From positions 310,001 to 374,000 of the forward strand of contig NZ_JOBH01000001.1 in NCBI RefSeq assembly GCF_000717745.1: a stretch of 64,000 nt of DNA. The letters run 5' to 3'. The stretch is from Streptomyces violens (GTDB lineage Bacteria; Actinomycetota; Actinomycetes; Streptomycetales; Streptomycetaceae). Below the pieces are notes generated by a model. The model made no database searches, was not told the DNA's origin, and saw only the letters and a list, made by a program, of their open reading frames with translations. Positions within the stretch are counted from its first letter, which is position 1. The number at the start of each line of letters is the position of its first letter. A program made the translations under genes and the position numbers. Positions 27,330 to 36,390 of this stretch are shown piece by piece.

Positions 27330-27532
27330 CGGCGGCCTCCTGTTATGCGTATCGCTCCGCTCGCGCGTGGCGGAGCCGATCGGTGCTGTCTCACATCGGC
27401 GTAGCGCGCTCGTACTGCGCCGGGAGCGCCGCTCCCCTACAGCGCCCCTGCAACAAAGTTGACCAGCCCGCGGGCCTTCGCGGGGGCGTTTTCGAGAAGG
27501 TCTCCGTTGAAAGGCTGGTCTTTCGGCCGTGC

Positions 27533-27631
27533 TGCCGGATGCCGCACGGATGCCGTATGGGCCCCGTACAGATCCTGTACGGATCTCGTACAGATCCGGC
27601 ACGGGCGCCGTACGGATCCCATGTGGGCCCC
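27533..27631. repeat. 11-bp phased tandem array between proB and the 181-aa gene
   Basis: Nine consecutive 11-mers start at 27533, 27544, 27555, 27566, 27577, 27588, 27599, 27610 and 27621. The best copies are GTACAGATCCT, GTACGGATCTC, GTACAGATCCG and GTACGGATCCC; the outer ones are degenerate (GCACGGATGCC, GTATGGGCCCC). The period is about one helical turn, and 11 is not a multiple of 3, so the array is not coding. No gene is seen elsewhere in 27330-27750. Confidence 0.8.
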
Positions 27632-27750
27632 CACCGGCCCTCGCGGCGAGTTCCCCTGGACCGCCGCGCCAAGCCCCCAGCACCTCACGTCGAGCGCCTT
27701 CTCATCGGCCAGCGGCCCGCCACGACCACAGGCCCTCGCCTCGAGCGCCT

Positions 27751-28995
27751 TCAGCGGCCCGTCACGACCACCAAGTCGTCCCGGTGGACCACCTCGCGCT
27801 CGTACGCCGGGCCCAGTTCGCGGGCGAGGTCGCGGGTGGAGCGGCCGATCAGGTGGGGGATTTCGCGGGCGTCGAAGTTGACGAGGCCGCGGGCGATGGG
27901 GGTGCCGGCGGTGTTGCGGAGTTCGACCGGTTCGCCGGCGCTGAAGCTGCCCTCGACGGCGGCGATGCCGGCCGGGAGGAGGGAGGAGTGCCGTTCGACG
28001 ATGGCTTCGACAGCGCCGTCGTCGAGGATGAGCGCGCCGCGCGGGGTGGAGGCGTGCGCGAGCCAGAGGAGCCGGTCGGCGGAGCGGCGTCCGGTGCGGA
28101 GGAAGTGGGTGCCGGTGGGGCCGCCGGCGAGGGCTTCGGAGGCGTGTACGGCGGAGGTGAGGACGACCGGGACGCCGGCGGCCGCGGCGATGCGGGCGGC
28201 CTCGACCTTGGTGACCATGCCGCCGGTGCCGACGCCGGCCTTGCCCGCGCTGCCGATGGAGATGCCTTCGAGGTCGGCGGGCCCGCTGACCTCCGCTATG
28301 CGCGAGGTCCCGGGCAGGGACGGGTCGCCGTCGTACAGGCCGTCCACGTCCGACAGCAGTACCAGCAGGTCGGCGCGGACCAGGTGGGCGACGAGGGCCG
28401 CCAGCCGGTCGTTGTCGCCGAAGCGGATCTCGTCGGTGGCGACCGTGTCGTTCTCGTTGACGATCGGTACGGCGCCCATGGCGAGGAGTTGGTCGAGGGT
28501 GCGGTAGGCGTTGCGGTAGTGGGTGCGGCGGCTGGTGTCGTCGGAGGTGAGGAGGACCTGGCCGACGCGGCGGCCGTAGCGCGCGAAGGAGGCGGTGTAG
28601 CGGGCGACGAGGAGGCCCTGGCCGACGCTGGCGGCCGCCTGCTGGCGGGCCAGGTCGCGGGGGCGCTTCTCCAGGCCGAGGGGGGCGAGGCCGGCGGCGA
28701 TGGCGCCGGAGGAGACCAGGACGATCTCCTTGTCCTGGTGCTTGGCGAGGACGTCGACGAGGGCGTCCACGCGGTCGGCGTCCAGTCCGCCGGCCGCGGT
28801 GGTGAGCGAGGACGAGCCGACCTTCACGACAATCCGGCGGGCGTCGGTGACGTCCTTCCGGGCGTCCGACACGTTCGGCCGGGGGCCCGTGCCGCCCTGC
28901 CGCGCATTCGTCACCTGCGTCACGTTCGTCACGTCCGGGCGGGCGTCCGCCCCGTCCCGTCGCCCGTCTGCCGCCTGCCCTGCGCTTGTCACCAT
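27751..28995 (-). CDS. proB: Glutamate 5-kinase
   Basis: A 414-residue enzyme making glutamyl-5-phosphate, the first step of proline synthesis. The kinase domain begins RIVVKVGSSSL and shows VLVSSGAIAAGLAPLG, VPIVNENDTVATDEIRFGDN and the GSAGKAGVGTGGMVTKVEAA loop; a PUA domain ends the protein. The N-terminus is about 50 residues longer than usual and low in complexity (DVTNVTQVTNARQGG, NVSDARKDVTDARR); the GTG at the VSDARK valine would give a normal length. I keep the ATG at 28995 but the start is uncertain. Confidence 0.95.
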   Translation of the reverse strand: MVTSAGQAADGRRDGADARPDVTNVTQVTNARQGGTGPRPNVSDARKDVTDARRIVVKVGSSSLTTAAGGLDADRVDALVDVLAKHQDKEIVLVSSGAIAAGLAPLGLEKRPRDLARQQAAASVGQGLLVARYTASFARYGRRVGQVLLTSDDTSRRTHYRNAYRTLDQLLAMGAVPIVNENDTVATDEIRFGDNDRLAALVAHLVRADLLVLLSDVDGLYDGDPSLPGTSRIAEVSGPADLEGISIGSAGKAGVGTGGMVTKVEAARIAAAAGVPVVLTSAVHASEALAGGPTGTHFLRTGRRSADRLLWLAHASTPRGALILDDGAVEAIVERHSSLLPAGIAAVEGSFSAGEPVELRNTAGTPIARGLVNFDAREIPHLIGRSTRDLARELGPAYEREVVHRDDLVVVTGR

Positions 28996-29484
28996 TACCC
29001 CTGTACTCGCTGCTCGCCCGTGCGCGCCCTTGGTCGCCGTACTGGCCGTGCCCGTCGCCGTATGGCCCAGTGGATGCTGCCGTACGGCCTACGGACAGTG
29101 ATGCCGTACGGCGTACTGACATGAACGCCCGTACGGGGGAAATCTACGGCAGACGGAGCATCGGGCGCCTGTGCATATCGTCTGCCGGACAGGTGGGGCG
29201 TACGACTGTGGTCCCTGTGATCATGGTTATGGGCAACCTACGCAAGACGGAAAAGGGCTGCATTTGGTTCCGAGCGAATCGTCCTGGTTCGTGGTGATGC
29301 GAGCCACAGCAGATTGTCACCGGGGCAGCCAAAGTCATACGGTCGGTTGTCGACCTGTCCCTTCCTGCCGCCCGGACGGCCCGCAGGGAGTGTTCAGGGA
29401 GTGTCGCCCGGGTCACACCTGCCCCGGGCCCCGGCCGCCCCACCGGCCCCCCACCTGACCGACTTGCCGCCAGGAGCCCCGCCC
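28996..29484. other. Intergenic stretch between divergent proB and the glycerophosphotransferase gene
   Basis: It should hold both promoters. It contains two copies of a CAGTG-ATG-GCCGTACGGC-like string near 29070-29120 and a less GC-rich part around 29200-29350. I see no gene with normal codon use. Confidence 0.5.
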
Positions 29485-31668
29485 GTGCCTTCAGCCGGAT
29501 TCGCCAACCGACGAGCTCTCAAGCTCGTGGCCCTGCTCGCGATGCTCATCGCGTTCGTGGCCCAGCTCGTCGGTGCCCTGCTGCCCGTGGTCCCGTTGTT
29601 CATCGCCGCGTCCGTGGTGAACCTCGGCCTCGACCTCTATCTGCAGCACAAGCAGCCCGGGCTGCTCTCCCTGCTGGGAAAGATCCGGCTGGACATCACC
29701 GTCCGCCAGCTCATCCGCGACATGCTGATCCTGGTCGGACTGCTGCACATCCCCGGCATCAACCCGCTCAAGGAGCAGGCCCCCCTCACGATCGGCCTGC
29801 TCGTCTTCTATGTGGCGCACTTCGCGTGCCAGGCGGCGGCCGTACTGGTCCGCCGCACCCGTACGCTGCCGTTCCTCACCCGGAACATCGACTCCTCCGC
29901 GCTGCGCCTGACCAAGGCCCCGCCGCGTCTCCTGGCCCGCCAGACCGGCCGCCGTCTGCTGCGTTTCTCCGTGCCGACCACGCTCGGCATGATGGCCACC
30001 GCGATCACCCGGGACGCCCTGTGGGGCGGCATCGGCCTGGCCGTCTCCCTGGTCCTCGCCATCGGCGGCACGGTGTACCTCGCGACGTGGCTGCTCCCCA
30101 AGAAGCGCGCGGTCAACAGCGAGCGGGCCCTGGAGTGGCTGGACGAGTGGCTGCAGGAGTACCGGCCGACCGTCGGCATGTACTTCTCCGGCGGCACGAC
30201 CTCCGCGTACCAGGCCAACATGTGGCTGAGCACGCTCGCCGAGCTGGACGGCAAGCCGATCATCGTGCTGCGTGAGCGCTTCATGGTGCAGAAGATCGAC
30301 GCGACGGACATCCCGATCGTCTGCATCCCCAAGGTCGCGAACCTGATGCGGCTGGAGCACTCGGCGCTGAAGGTGCTGCTGCACCCCGCGAACTCCGGCA
30401 AGACCTCGCAGATCCTGCGCATCCCCTCCATCAAGCACGCGTTCATCAACCACGGCGAGAGCGACAAGCTCTCCTCCTGCAACCCGTACGCCAAGGCGTA
30501 CGACGAGGTGTGGGTGGCCGGTCCGGCGGCGCGCGACCGTTACCAGCTCGCCGACATCGGCGTGGAGGACAAGGACGTCGTCGAGGTGGGCCGCCCGCAG
30601 CTGTCGCCCATCAAGGCGTACGAGGGCGCGCCCAAGGGCGAGTACACGACCGTGCTGTACGCGCCGACGTGGGAGGGCTGGGACGGCAACCCCGGCAACA
30701 CGTCCGTGATCCTGGCCGGCGAGAACATCGTGCGCGAGCTGCTCGCCGACCCGAAGGTGCGGCTGCTGTACAAGCCGCACCCGATGACCGGTTCGGTCGA
30801 CCCGGCGGCGGGTGCCGCCAACAGCCGTATCCAGGCGATGATCGCCGAGGCGAACGCGCAGCGTGACGGGGTCCGTCCGGGCCCGGAGGCCGCTGCCGAG
30901 CTGGAGGCCCGCCTCGCCGATCTGTCCGCGCTGACCACCTCGGGCTTCCGCCGCAGCGCGGACGAGCTGGAGCGGATGCTGGTCCAGGGCGCGCCTGAGG
31001 AGGGCCGTGCCGCGGCCGTGGCGGCCGCGACCGACGCCTGGGTCGAGGCGTACTGGGCGTCGTTCCCGGAGTGGGAGCACCGCATCATCACGTCCTCCCG
31101 CCCGGCGATCTTCGCCTGCTTCAACCAGGCGGACGTCCTCATCAGCGATGTCTCCAGCGTGGTCTCGGACTACCTGAGCAGCGAGAAGCCGTACGCGGTC
31201 GCGAACACCTCCGGGATGACCGAGGAGGAGTTCCGTACGAACTTCCCGACGGTGCGCGCCGCGACGATTCTCACGCCCGAGGCGGACGGCGTCGCCGGGC
31301 TGCTGGAGACGGTGCGGAACCCGGAGCGGGACACGCTCGTTCAGGCCCGTAAGGAGCTGAAGGAGCACCTGCTCGGCCCGTCGGACCCGCCGTCGCTGGC
31401 CCGCTTCAACGCGGCCGCGCTTGCGCTGCACGCCGCGGCCGAGGAGCGGCAGATCCGGATGGAGGCCCGTCTGGCGGGCGTCCCGGGCCAGCGCGACGAG
31501 GGCACGGAGGCGCACGAGGCCGTGGAGGCGGCCGAGGAGATGGAGCTGGACCCGTCGGAGTCGACGGACCCGGCCGAGCCGTCCACGGAGCCGGCGGAGG
31601 CCGCCGAGGCCGCGGACGCGGCGGAGGCCGGCGAGCAGCCCGGCTCGGGGGCGCGCGCGGCGGTCTGA
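29485..31668 (+). CDS. CDP-glycerol:glycerophosphate glycerophosphotransferase-like protein
   Basis: A 727-residue protein: several N-terminal membrane helices (to about residue 215), then a TagB/TagF-type transferase domain. Family blocks include IKHAFINHGESDKLSS, VLYAPTWEGWDGN, LLYKPHPM and DVLISDVSSVVSDYLSS. Such enzymes add glycerol phosphate units from CDP-glycerol to wall teichoic-acid-like polymers. The GTG at 29485 follows AGGAG by 8 nt; the frame is open further upstream but without a site. The last ~60 residues are an acidic Ala/Glu/Pro tail. A 19-bp terminator follows. Confidence 0.88.
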   Translation: MPSAGFANRRALKLVALLAMLIAFVAQLVGALLPVVPLFIAASVVNLGLDLYLQHKQPGLLSLLGKIRLDITVRQLIRDMLILVGLLHIPGINPLKEQAPLTIGLLVFYVAHFACQAAAVLVRRTRTLPFLTRNIDSSALRLTKAPPRLLARQTGRRLLRFSVPTTLGMMATAITRDALWGGIGLAVSLVLAIGGTVYLATWLLPKKRAVNSERALEWLDEWLQEYRPTVGMYFSGGTTSAYQANMWLSTLAELDGKPIIVLRERFMVQKIDATDIPIVCIPKVANLMRLEHSALKVLLHPANSGKTSQILRIPSIKHAFINHGESDKLSSCNPYAKAYDEVWVAGPAARDRYQLADIGVEDKDVVEVGRPQLSPIKAYEGAPKGEYTTVLYAPTWEGWDGNPGNTSVILAGENIVRELLADPKVRLLYKPHPMTGSVDPAAGAANSRIQAMIAEANAQRDGVRPGPEAAAELEARLADLSALTTSGFRRSADELERMLVQGAPEEGRAAAVAAATDAWVEAYWASFPEWEHRIITSSRPAIFACFNQADVLISDVSSVVSDYLSSEKPYAVANTSGMTEEEFRTNFPTVRAATILTPEADGVAGLLETVRNPERDTLVQARKELKEHLLGPSDPPSLARFNAAALALHAAAEERQIRMEARLAGVPGQRDEGTEAHEAVEAAEEMELDPSESTDPAEPSTEPAEAAEAADAAEAGEQPGSGARAAV

Positions 31669-31686
31669 CGCCGCCGGAAGCACGAC

Positions 31687-31728
31687 ACGGGAAGGCCCCG
31701 CGAGGTGATCCTCGCGGGGCCTTCCCGT
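31687..31728. terminator. Bidirectional terminator, 19-bp perfect stem
   Basis: ACGGGAAGGCCCCGCGAGG pairs with its exact complement around a TGAT loop, between the convergent glycerophosphotransferase and STAND genes. Confidence 0.85.
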
Positions 31729-31767
31729 TGCCGGATGCGGGGCCTTCCCGTACCGGGCGGAGTGCGG

Positions 31768-34700
31768 TCAGCCGGGGCAGACCCGGTGGGGCATCTCGGC
31801 GGGCACCGTGTCCCGTTCCGCCGCGGCGAACTCCTGGCTCCCGACGACCCGGCAGAGCGACCGTCGCCAGCGGTCCGGGTCGAGGTGGACTACGCGGAGA
31901 TCGAGCCGGAGGGGGGTGGCGGCGCCGAGGGTGTCGCCGACGCGCCCCGACACCAGCAGGTTCTTTCCGTCCGGGGTCAGCCCTTCGAACGTGGTGGGCT
32001 TCCCGAAGTCGTACGACTGCTCGTAATCCTTCTTGCCCGCGACGTAGACGCGCACGGAGTCCCCCTGGGCGACGAGGTAGCGCCGGCTGCCGTCGAGGAA
32101 GGACGTCACGAATCCACCGCCGTTGCTGTCGTGCGCGAGCGGCCCGATCGGCCCCAGGGTGCGCCGTTCCTTTCCGTCCGGAGGCACGGACCACAGTTCG
32201 AGGAACGATCCGGCGGTGTACACGGCCGCGTACCGGCCGCTCGCGTCGACGGTCACCGACATGACGTCCTTCGTCACCCGGAAACCCAGCTCCTTCACCT
32301 CGCGTCCCGTGCTCAGGTCCACGACGTGCACGTCGGGGTCGTTCTCGACCTTGACCAGTACGTGGTCCTTCCGGGGGTACGAGGTCACCGAGTAGCCGGA
32401 GTCGGGCGGGTCCTCGTCCGGGTCGAACGGCTCGGGCCCGGTGTCGGAGAGCTTCAGGTCGCGGAGGTCGAGCGTCGACAGCTTGCGCCCGGTCCGGGGG
32501 CCCCACGTGTTCAGCCGGCTCCCGACCCGGGTCAGCAGCTTGCCGCTGCTGAGGAAGGAGTAGTCCGGCGCCTCACGGGAACCGAACTCCGTTGCCCGTG
32601 CCAGCGGAAGCTGGATCGACGCCACCTCGCGCAGTGAAGGCAGTGCGCGGACGAGGATCCGTCCGTACGTCACCGCCTCGGCGACCAGCTTCCCGCCGGC
32701 TCCGACCATGAGCGGGAGCTCCTCGCCCTCGCCCGCCCACACCGGATCCCGGCCGGTGTCCTTCTCGGTCAGGGGCCGGCTCTTGGTGAGGACCCGCATC
32801 CGCCGGGTGGGGTCGACGACGACGGTGCGCTGGTCCTTCTCCCTGCCCTCCCGGCCGATCAGCCGGCGTCCGTCCCCGCTCAGTACCGGTCTGGCGAGCT
32901 GGGGCCGCAGCCGCGTGTCCAGGGGCCGGGCGGCGACCTGGTTGCCCCGCACCGTGATCAGCGTCGGCTCACCGGGCCCGCCGTACAGCCGGGGATCGGT
33001 CACCTTGTCGTCCTCGGAGAACCCTCCGGTGGCGGAGAGCAGCTTTCCGCTCCGCACGTCGATCAGCACCCGCACGCCCTCGTCGTACTGGAGGGCCATC
33101 CGGCTCCCCGTGCGGTCGATGGCCATCGGTCCGCAGCCGAACATGTTGGCGTCACTGAAGCGGCCGACCTCCCGGCCGTCCCTGACCCGTACCGCGCGGT
33201 AGACACCGGGCTCGCCGCCGGGTTCTCCCTTGCACATCACCGCCGTCGAGCCGTCGGCCGACACCACGGCCGGGCCGCTGCTGGTGCCGGTCGACTCACC
33301 CAGCTTCCGGGTCTTGCCCGTTCGGAGGTCCACCGCCCGCACGCGGTGCGACGCGTCGAAATCGGCGTCGGGATCGGCTTCCTCGTCCATCACCAGGGTG
33401 TCGTCTCCCGAAGCGAACGAGATGGAGGCGGCCCGGGGCGTCGAGGCCGGCAGCCGCCGGTACTCACGAGTCTCCAGGTCCCACAGGGCGATCCGCCCGC
33501 TCCGGGTGACGGCCGCGACGCGCCTGCCGTCCGGTGACATGGCGGCGACGCGGTTCATGATCGTGATGTCCGGGCCCTTGATGTCGTACGGCCGGTCCTC
33601 GCCGCCCCGGACGACATGGGCGGGGCCGAGCAGCCCCTCGGTGTCCGGCCGTACCTCGCGCCAGATCAGCGAGTTCTTGGACGTCGTGTAGGCGATCCGC
33701 TTCCCGTCCGGGCTGATCAGCGGGTAGATCACGTACGGATCGGCGGCGATGTGAGCCCGGCGAACGCGCCCGTCCGTTCCGCGGACGAAGAGCGTCGCCC
33801 GCCCCAGTTCGGTGGTGGCGAAGACGACCCGCCCGTCCGCGCTGGTCGCCGCGGCGTCGATGTTCCCCTGTGTGCCGGAGACCGCCCACTCCACGCCGCT
33901 GAACGCCTCGTACCGCTGCAGCAGTTGGTCGCGGGCCTCCTCCGTCGGCGCGGTCCGGTACGCGGCCATCGCCACCCTGGCGGCCAGTGTCGGGTCCCGT
34001 TCCACGAGGTCGGCGGAGATGACGGCCAGCCGGCGGGAGCGCGCGTCCGCGTCCCGCTCCGCCTTGGCCTTCGACTGGACGACGAAGCCCGTGCCGAACG
34101 TCACCAGGAGCGCCATCACCAGGGCCGCCGCGCCCCAGGCAGCCCGCCTGTTCCGCGTCGTCCGTTCCTGCTGGCGCCGCCCCCGGTCGAGGAAGTCCAG
34201 TTCCGCCGTCGTCAGCTCCTGCCGCCGGGACGCCAGCCAAGGGCGGGCCAGGCGCAGTTCGTCATCGCCGGGCAGCCGGTCGGTGCGCTGCCCGGCGGAC
34301 TCCCAGCGCTCGATGTCCCGGCGCAGCCCCGCCCGCCACGTCAGGAACGCGCGGTCGTCCTCGACGCGCTCCGCGAGCCGGGGCCAGGCGCCGATCAGCG
34401 CCTCGTGCGCGAGTTCGACGGTCTCCCTGCGCTCGGTGTCGCTCGCCAGGACAAGCAGCCGGCGCCGTGCGAGTGACTGGGCGAGCCGCCACTGGTCCTC
34501 GCCCGCCTCCGCCCGGGGGAGGACGTTGCGCAGCGGCCCCTCGCCGCCGGGGCGCAGCCGCACCAGGCCGGTCAGGAGCCGCCGCCCCGCCGCCGCGTCG
34601 GCCTCCGGTACGCACTCGCGCCAGATGCTCTCCGCCTGGCGCCCCAACGCGCCCTGCACGCCGCCGAGTTCCTGGTACGCCTCGAAGCGCAGCCGCCCGT

Positions 34701-36114
34701 GTTCCTGGGTCTGCCACAGCCGGTCGAGCACGAAGCCCAGCAGCGGCAGTGCTCCCGGTTCGCCGCCCGCGTCGTCCAGCATGGTGTCGACGAGCCCCGG
34801 GTCGTACGTCACCGCCGCGACCGACTCGACCGGCCGGACGATCACCGCGCGCAGCTGCTCGCGGGTCATCGGCGCGAGGGCGTAGACGGTACGGCTGAGG
34901 GCGGGCCCGACACCCGGATGGGACAGCGCCGCCTCCAGGAAGTCCGCGCGCAGGGTGACCAGTACGCGCAGCTCCTCGGGCGGTTCGGCGGGCAGCAGTA
35001 CGTCGGCCGCGGTGTCGGCCTCCCGCCCGCCGCCCGCGAACAGTTCCTCGCCCTGGTCGAGGACGACCAGCAGCCGCCGGGCGCCGCCGCCCGACTCGGC
35101 CAGCGCCAGCCGGATCGTTTCCGCAAGACCGCCGGGCTCGGTCATCAGCGGTTCCAGCTCACGGGCCCGGGCGAGCCTGTCGGTGCCCCGCAGCCCGGGG
35201 TGGAGCAGCGCCACCAGCTCGGTCGCGAGCGTGGTCAGCAGGGAGCGCCCGGCGGCGGGGCGTACGACAACGGCCTCGAAGCCGTCCGTGCGCAGCTGCG
35301 GCACCACTCCGGCCAGGGCCAGTGAGGACTTCCCGCTGCCCGAGGCACCGACCATGGTCACGCAGGGGTGTGCCCGTACGAGCCGGGCCACCTCCGCCGC
35401 CTCCTCCTCCCGCCCGAAGAAGACCTCGGCGTCGTCCTCCCGGAAGGCCGCGAGGCCCCGGAACGGTGACACGGGGCGCAGTACCTCGGCGAGCTCCGGC
35501 AGCGCCCCGGCGATCGTGCGCGTCGGAAGGAGGAAGCTCTGCCGCCGCTCGCCGGTGATCTGGGCCCGCGCCACCATCCCGACGACAGCCCCGAGTTCCT
35601 CGTCCCATACCGGGCTGCCGCTGAAGCCGCCCAGCACGGGGGCGGACTCGCCGTCGGCCGCGGAGAACTGCACCCAGCCCTCGGCCGTCCTGCCGAGCAG
35701 CCGCCCCCGGTGCCAGACCCCTCCGGGCGAGGTCACCGGGAAGCCGGCGGCCCGTACGGCGTGCTCCCACACGCTTCCGGCGTCCGCCATCCGTACCGGC
35801 CGCGCGTGGGGAATCTCCGACCGGAGCCGCAGCACGGCGATGTCGCCGCTGCCGTCGGCCGCGGCGGGCAGCCAGTGCGCCACGTCGGCCCCGGCGCTCC
35901 CGCCGCCGCCCAGCGGCAGGTCCACCGTGAGGTGCACGCCCTCGGGCGGCGCCGCGTCGCGCGGCAGCGACAGCGCGTCGCACACGACGTGCGCGCAGGT
36001 CACCGCGAGGTCGGGCGCGATGAGGAAGCCGGCTCCGCCGATGGCGCCGTCCGGCGCGCGCACGCGGAGGACCGCAGCCCCCAGTACCTCTTCGGGGCTG
36101 CGTAACCCCGCCAT
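31768..36114 (-). CDS. Trypsin-like protease / STAND NTPase / WD40-type repeat protein
   Basis: A 1448-residue multidomain protein. Residues ~10-205 form a trypsin-like protease with an apparently complete triad: His42 (TCAHVV), Asp91 (GDIAVLRL) and Ser165 (GGFSGSPVWD). Residues ~213-640 are an nSTAND1-type NTPase with Walker A GASGSGKSS (256-264), Walker B LLVVLDQGEELF (348-359) and the ELAHEALIGAWPRL block. A membrane helix follows at about 658-679, then ~770 residues of WD40-like beta-propeller repeats. STAND proteins act as ligand-triggered switches; here sensing by the propeller would release protease activity. ATG at 36114 has GAGGGGGA 7 nt upstream. Defence or stress signalling is possible but inferred. 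Confidence 0.87.
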   Translation of the reverse strand: MAGLRSPEEVLGAAVLRVRAPDGAIGGAGFLIAPDLAVTCAHVVCDALSLPRDAAPPEGVHLTVDLPLGGGGSAGADVAHWLPAAADGSGDIAVLRLRSEIPHARPVRMADAGSVWEHAVRAAGFPVTSPGGVWHRGRLLGRTAEGWVQFSAADGESAPVLGGFSGSPVWDEELGAVVGMVARAQITGERRQSFLLPTRTIAGALPELAEVLRPVSPFRGLAAFREDDAEVFFGREEEAAEVARLVRAHPCVTMVGASGSGKSSLALAGVVPQLRTDGFEAVVVRPAAGRSLLTTLATELVALLHPGLRGTDRLARARELEPLMTEPGGLAETIRLALAESGGGARRLLVVLDQGEELFAGGGREADTAADVLLPAEPPEELRVLVTLRADFLEAALSHPGVGPALSRTVYALAPMTREQLRAVIVRPVESVAAVTYDPGLVDTMLDDAGGEPGALPLLGFVLDRLWQTQEHGRLRFEAYQELGGVQGALGRQAESIWRECVPEADAAAGRRLLTGLVRLRPGGEGPLRNVLPRAEAGEDQWRLAQSLARRRLLVLASDTERRETVELAHEALIGAWPRLAERVEDDRAFLTWRAGLRRDIERWESAGQRTDRLPGDDELRLARPWLASRRQELTTAELDFLDRGRRQQERTTRNRRAAWGAAALVMALLVTFGTGFVVQSKAKAERDADARSRRLAVISADLVERDPTLAARVAMAAYRTAPTEEARDQLLQRYEAFSGVEWAVSGTQGNIDAAATSADGRVVFATTELGRATLFVRGTDGRVRRAHIAADPYVIYPLISPDGKRIAYTTSKNSLIWREVRPDTEGLLGPAHVVRGGEDRPYDIKGPDITIMNRVAAMSPDGRRVAAVTRSGRIALWDLETREYRRLPASTPRAASISFASGDDTLVMDEEADPDADFDASHRVRAVDLRTGKTRKLGESTGTSSGPAVVSADGSTAVMCKGEPGGEPGVYRAVRVRDGREVGRFSDANMFGCGPMAIDRTGSRMALQYDEGVRVLIDVRSGKLLSATGGFSEDDKVTDPRLYGGPGEPTLITVRGNQVAARPLDTRLRPQLARPVLSGDGRRLIGREGREKDQRTVVVDPTRRMRVLTKSRPLTEKDTGRDPVWAGEGEELPLMVGAGGKLVAEAVTYGRILVRALPSLREVASIQLPLARATEFGSREAPDYSFLSSGKLLTRVGSRLNTWGPRTGRKLSTLDLRDLKLSDTGPEPFDPDEDPPDSGYSVTSYPRKDHVLVKVENDPDVHVVDLSTGREVKELGFRVTKDVMSVTVDASGRYAAVYTAGSFLELWSVPPDGKERRTLGPIGPLAHDSNGGGFVTSFLDGSRRYLVAQGDSVRVYVAGKKDYEQSYDFGKPTTFEGLTPDGKNLLVSGRVGDTLGAATPLRLDLRVVHLDPDRWRRSLCRVVGSQEFAAAERDTVPAEMPHRVCPG

Positions 36115-36183
36115 TGCGATTCCCCCTCGCGCTCCCTGAGCTTCCCCGGGCGTCAACTCCTCATCAAAGTATGACCAGTTCCA

Positions 36184-36390
36184 CTACGGGCACACCAGGC
36201 GCACGTACGCCACGAGGTCGGCGAACGCGCCGGGGGTGACGGTGACGACGGGCCCGTCGGGGTTCTTGGAGTCCCGGATGGCGACGAGGGCGGGGAGGAG
36301 TTCGGCGACCTCGACGCACTCGCCGCCTTCGTTGGTGCTGTAGCTGGACTTACGCCACCGGACGCGGTCCAGGTTCGCGGGCGTGGCCAT
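36184..36390 (-). CDS. DUF397 (BldB-like) small protein
   Basis: A 68-residue DUF397 protein with the family pattern WRKSSYSTNEGGECVEVA, IRDSKNPDGPVVTV and a C-terminal FADLVAYVR helix. DUF397 proteins are partners of the adjacent helix-turn-helix regulators in many Streptomyces loci and include BldB-type developmental factors. It has GGAG 5 nt before the ATG and overlaps the end of the HTH gene by 41 bp. Confidence 0.93.
   Translation of the reverse strand: MATPANLDRVRWRKSSYSTNEGGECVEVAELLPALVAIRDSKNPDGPVVTVTPGAFADLVAYVRLVCP

Noticed and set aside
29224..29299. A 24-codon plus-strand ORF (MVMGNLRKTEKGCIWFRANR...)
   Set aside because: No ribosome-binding site, atypical third-position bases and no conserved motif.
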